This document shows positions 63,884-64,000 of a stretch of 64,000 bases of DNA, piece after piece (position 1 is the first letter of the stretch; each line of letters opens with the position of its first letter). The position numbers and the translations under genes were made by a program. Under the pieces are notes generated by a model. The model did not search any database. It worked only from the letters and a program-made list of their open reading frames with translations, and was not told the DNA's origin. The stretch is from Caballeronia calidae (GTDB lineage Bacteria; Pseudomonadota; Gammaproteobacteria; Burkholderiales; Burkholderiaceae): assembly GCF_900044055.2 (NCBI RefSeq), contig NZ_FCOX02000022.1, positions 57,498 to 121,497 on the forward strand. The letters are read 5' to 3'.

Positions 63884-64000
63884 TTACTTCGCGAACAATC
63901 CAAACACCGCGACCCCGCTCTTCGTCCCGACATACACCTTGCCGTTCGCGATCATCGGCGTGATGAACTTGTTGCCCGGACCGAACTGGTCTCGCGAGCC
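63884..64000 (-). CDS. PQQ/beta-propeller-type protein, C-terminal part only
   Basis: The frame is open at the right window edge and ends at a TAA at 63884. The visible 38 residues include KFITPMIANGKVYVGTKSGV and end VFGLFAK, the form of the last blade of a PQQ-like/quinoprotein beta-propeller (the xxNGKVYVGT repeat motif). Such proteins are often secreted and cell-surface bound in burkholderias. The catalytic or ligand-binding part lies outside the window. Confidence 0.75.
   Translation of the reverse strand, partial: GSRDQFGPGNKFITPMIANGKVYVGTKSGVAVFGLFAK

Overview
The window is high-GC proteobacterial DNA, most likely Burkholderiaceae of the Paraburkholderia/Caballeronia type. The evidence is the G/C-rich codon use, an acdR/acdS pair typical of plant-associated burkholderias, a class A penicillin-binding protein, a PpnP-type nucleoside phosphorylase, and two dense surface-polysaccharide loci. 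No rRNA, tRNA, insertion sequence or CRISPR array was seen.

Region 1 (1-23.2 kb) is a first exopolysaccharide locus. A 5'-truncated AsnB-type amidotransferase is followed by a WecA/MraY-family phosphoglycosyltransferase on the minus strand. A 778-bp non-coding leader then precedes a tightly packed plus-strand operon: Wzc-type co-polymerase/tyrosine kinase, TviB-like UDP-sugar 6-dehydrogenase, GT4, TviC-like 4-epimerase, two more GT4 enzymes, a Tat-type beta-helix protein, an EpsG-like polymerase, a polysaccharide-deacetylase-fold protein and an OafA-type acyltransferase with an SGNH tail. A strong terminator and a 61-bp tandem repeat array separate it from a convergent MurJ-family flippase. 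A beta-helix lipoprotein paralogue with a long AT-rich leader and a secreted SGNH hydrolase follow. The predicted product is a Wzx/Wzy-type polymer containing HexNAcA, possibly amidated and acylated.

Region 2 (23.4-33.1 kb) looks like ordinary chromosome: PBP1A, AcdR and AcdS around a perfect palindromic operator, a two-gene AbiE-like toxin-antitoxin pair behind an 11-bp inverted repeat, PpnP, a class II aldolase with what looks like the tail of a deleted transporter, and a Crp/Fnr-type regulator.

Region 3 (33.1-62.5 kb) is a second, mosaic and visibly more A+T-rich polysaccharide locus. It holds a Wzx flippase, UDP-galactopyranose mutase, a DUF707 protein and a TylF-like methyltransferase. 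Next come decayed remains of a copper-radical-oxidase operon (SCO, galactose-oxidase-like, cytochrome c) and a glycoside hydrolase lipoprotein. After a 1.5-kb gap come ManC, an undecaprenyl-phosphate sugar transferase, a GT4, an acyltransferase, a second Wzx, a GT9 heptosyltransferase, GmhA and a C-terminally truncated HldE. The locus ends with a deacetylase, a GT4, a zinc-ribbon membrane protein, a Wzy polymerase, a second glycoside hydrolase, a second Wzc-type kinase and an AraC/GlxA-type regulator. It should supply GDP-mannose, UDP-galactofuranose and possibly heptose.

The last 1.5 kb holds small doubtful ORFs and the C-terminus of a PQQ/beta-propeller-like protein. Neither locus carries a Wza outer-membrane channel or a Wzb phosphatase inside the window, so export must use genes elsewhere.
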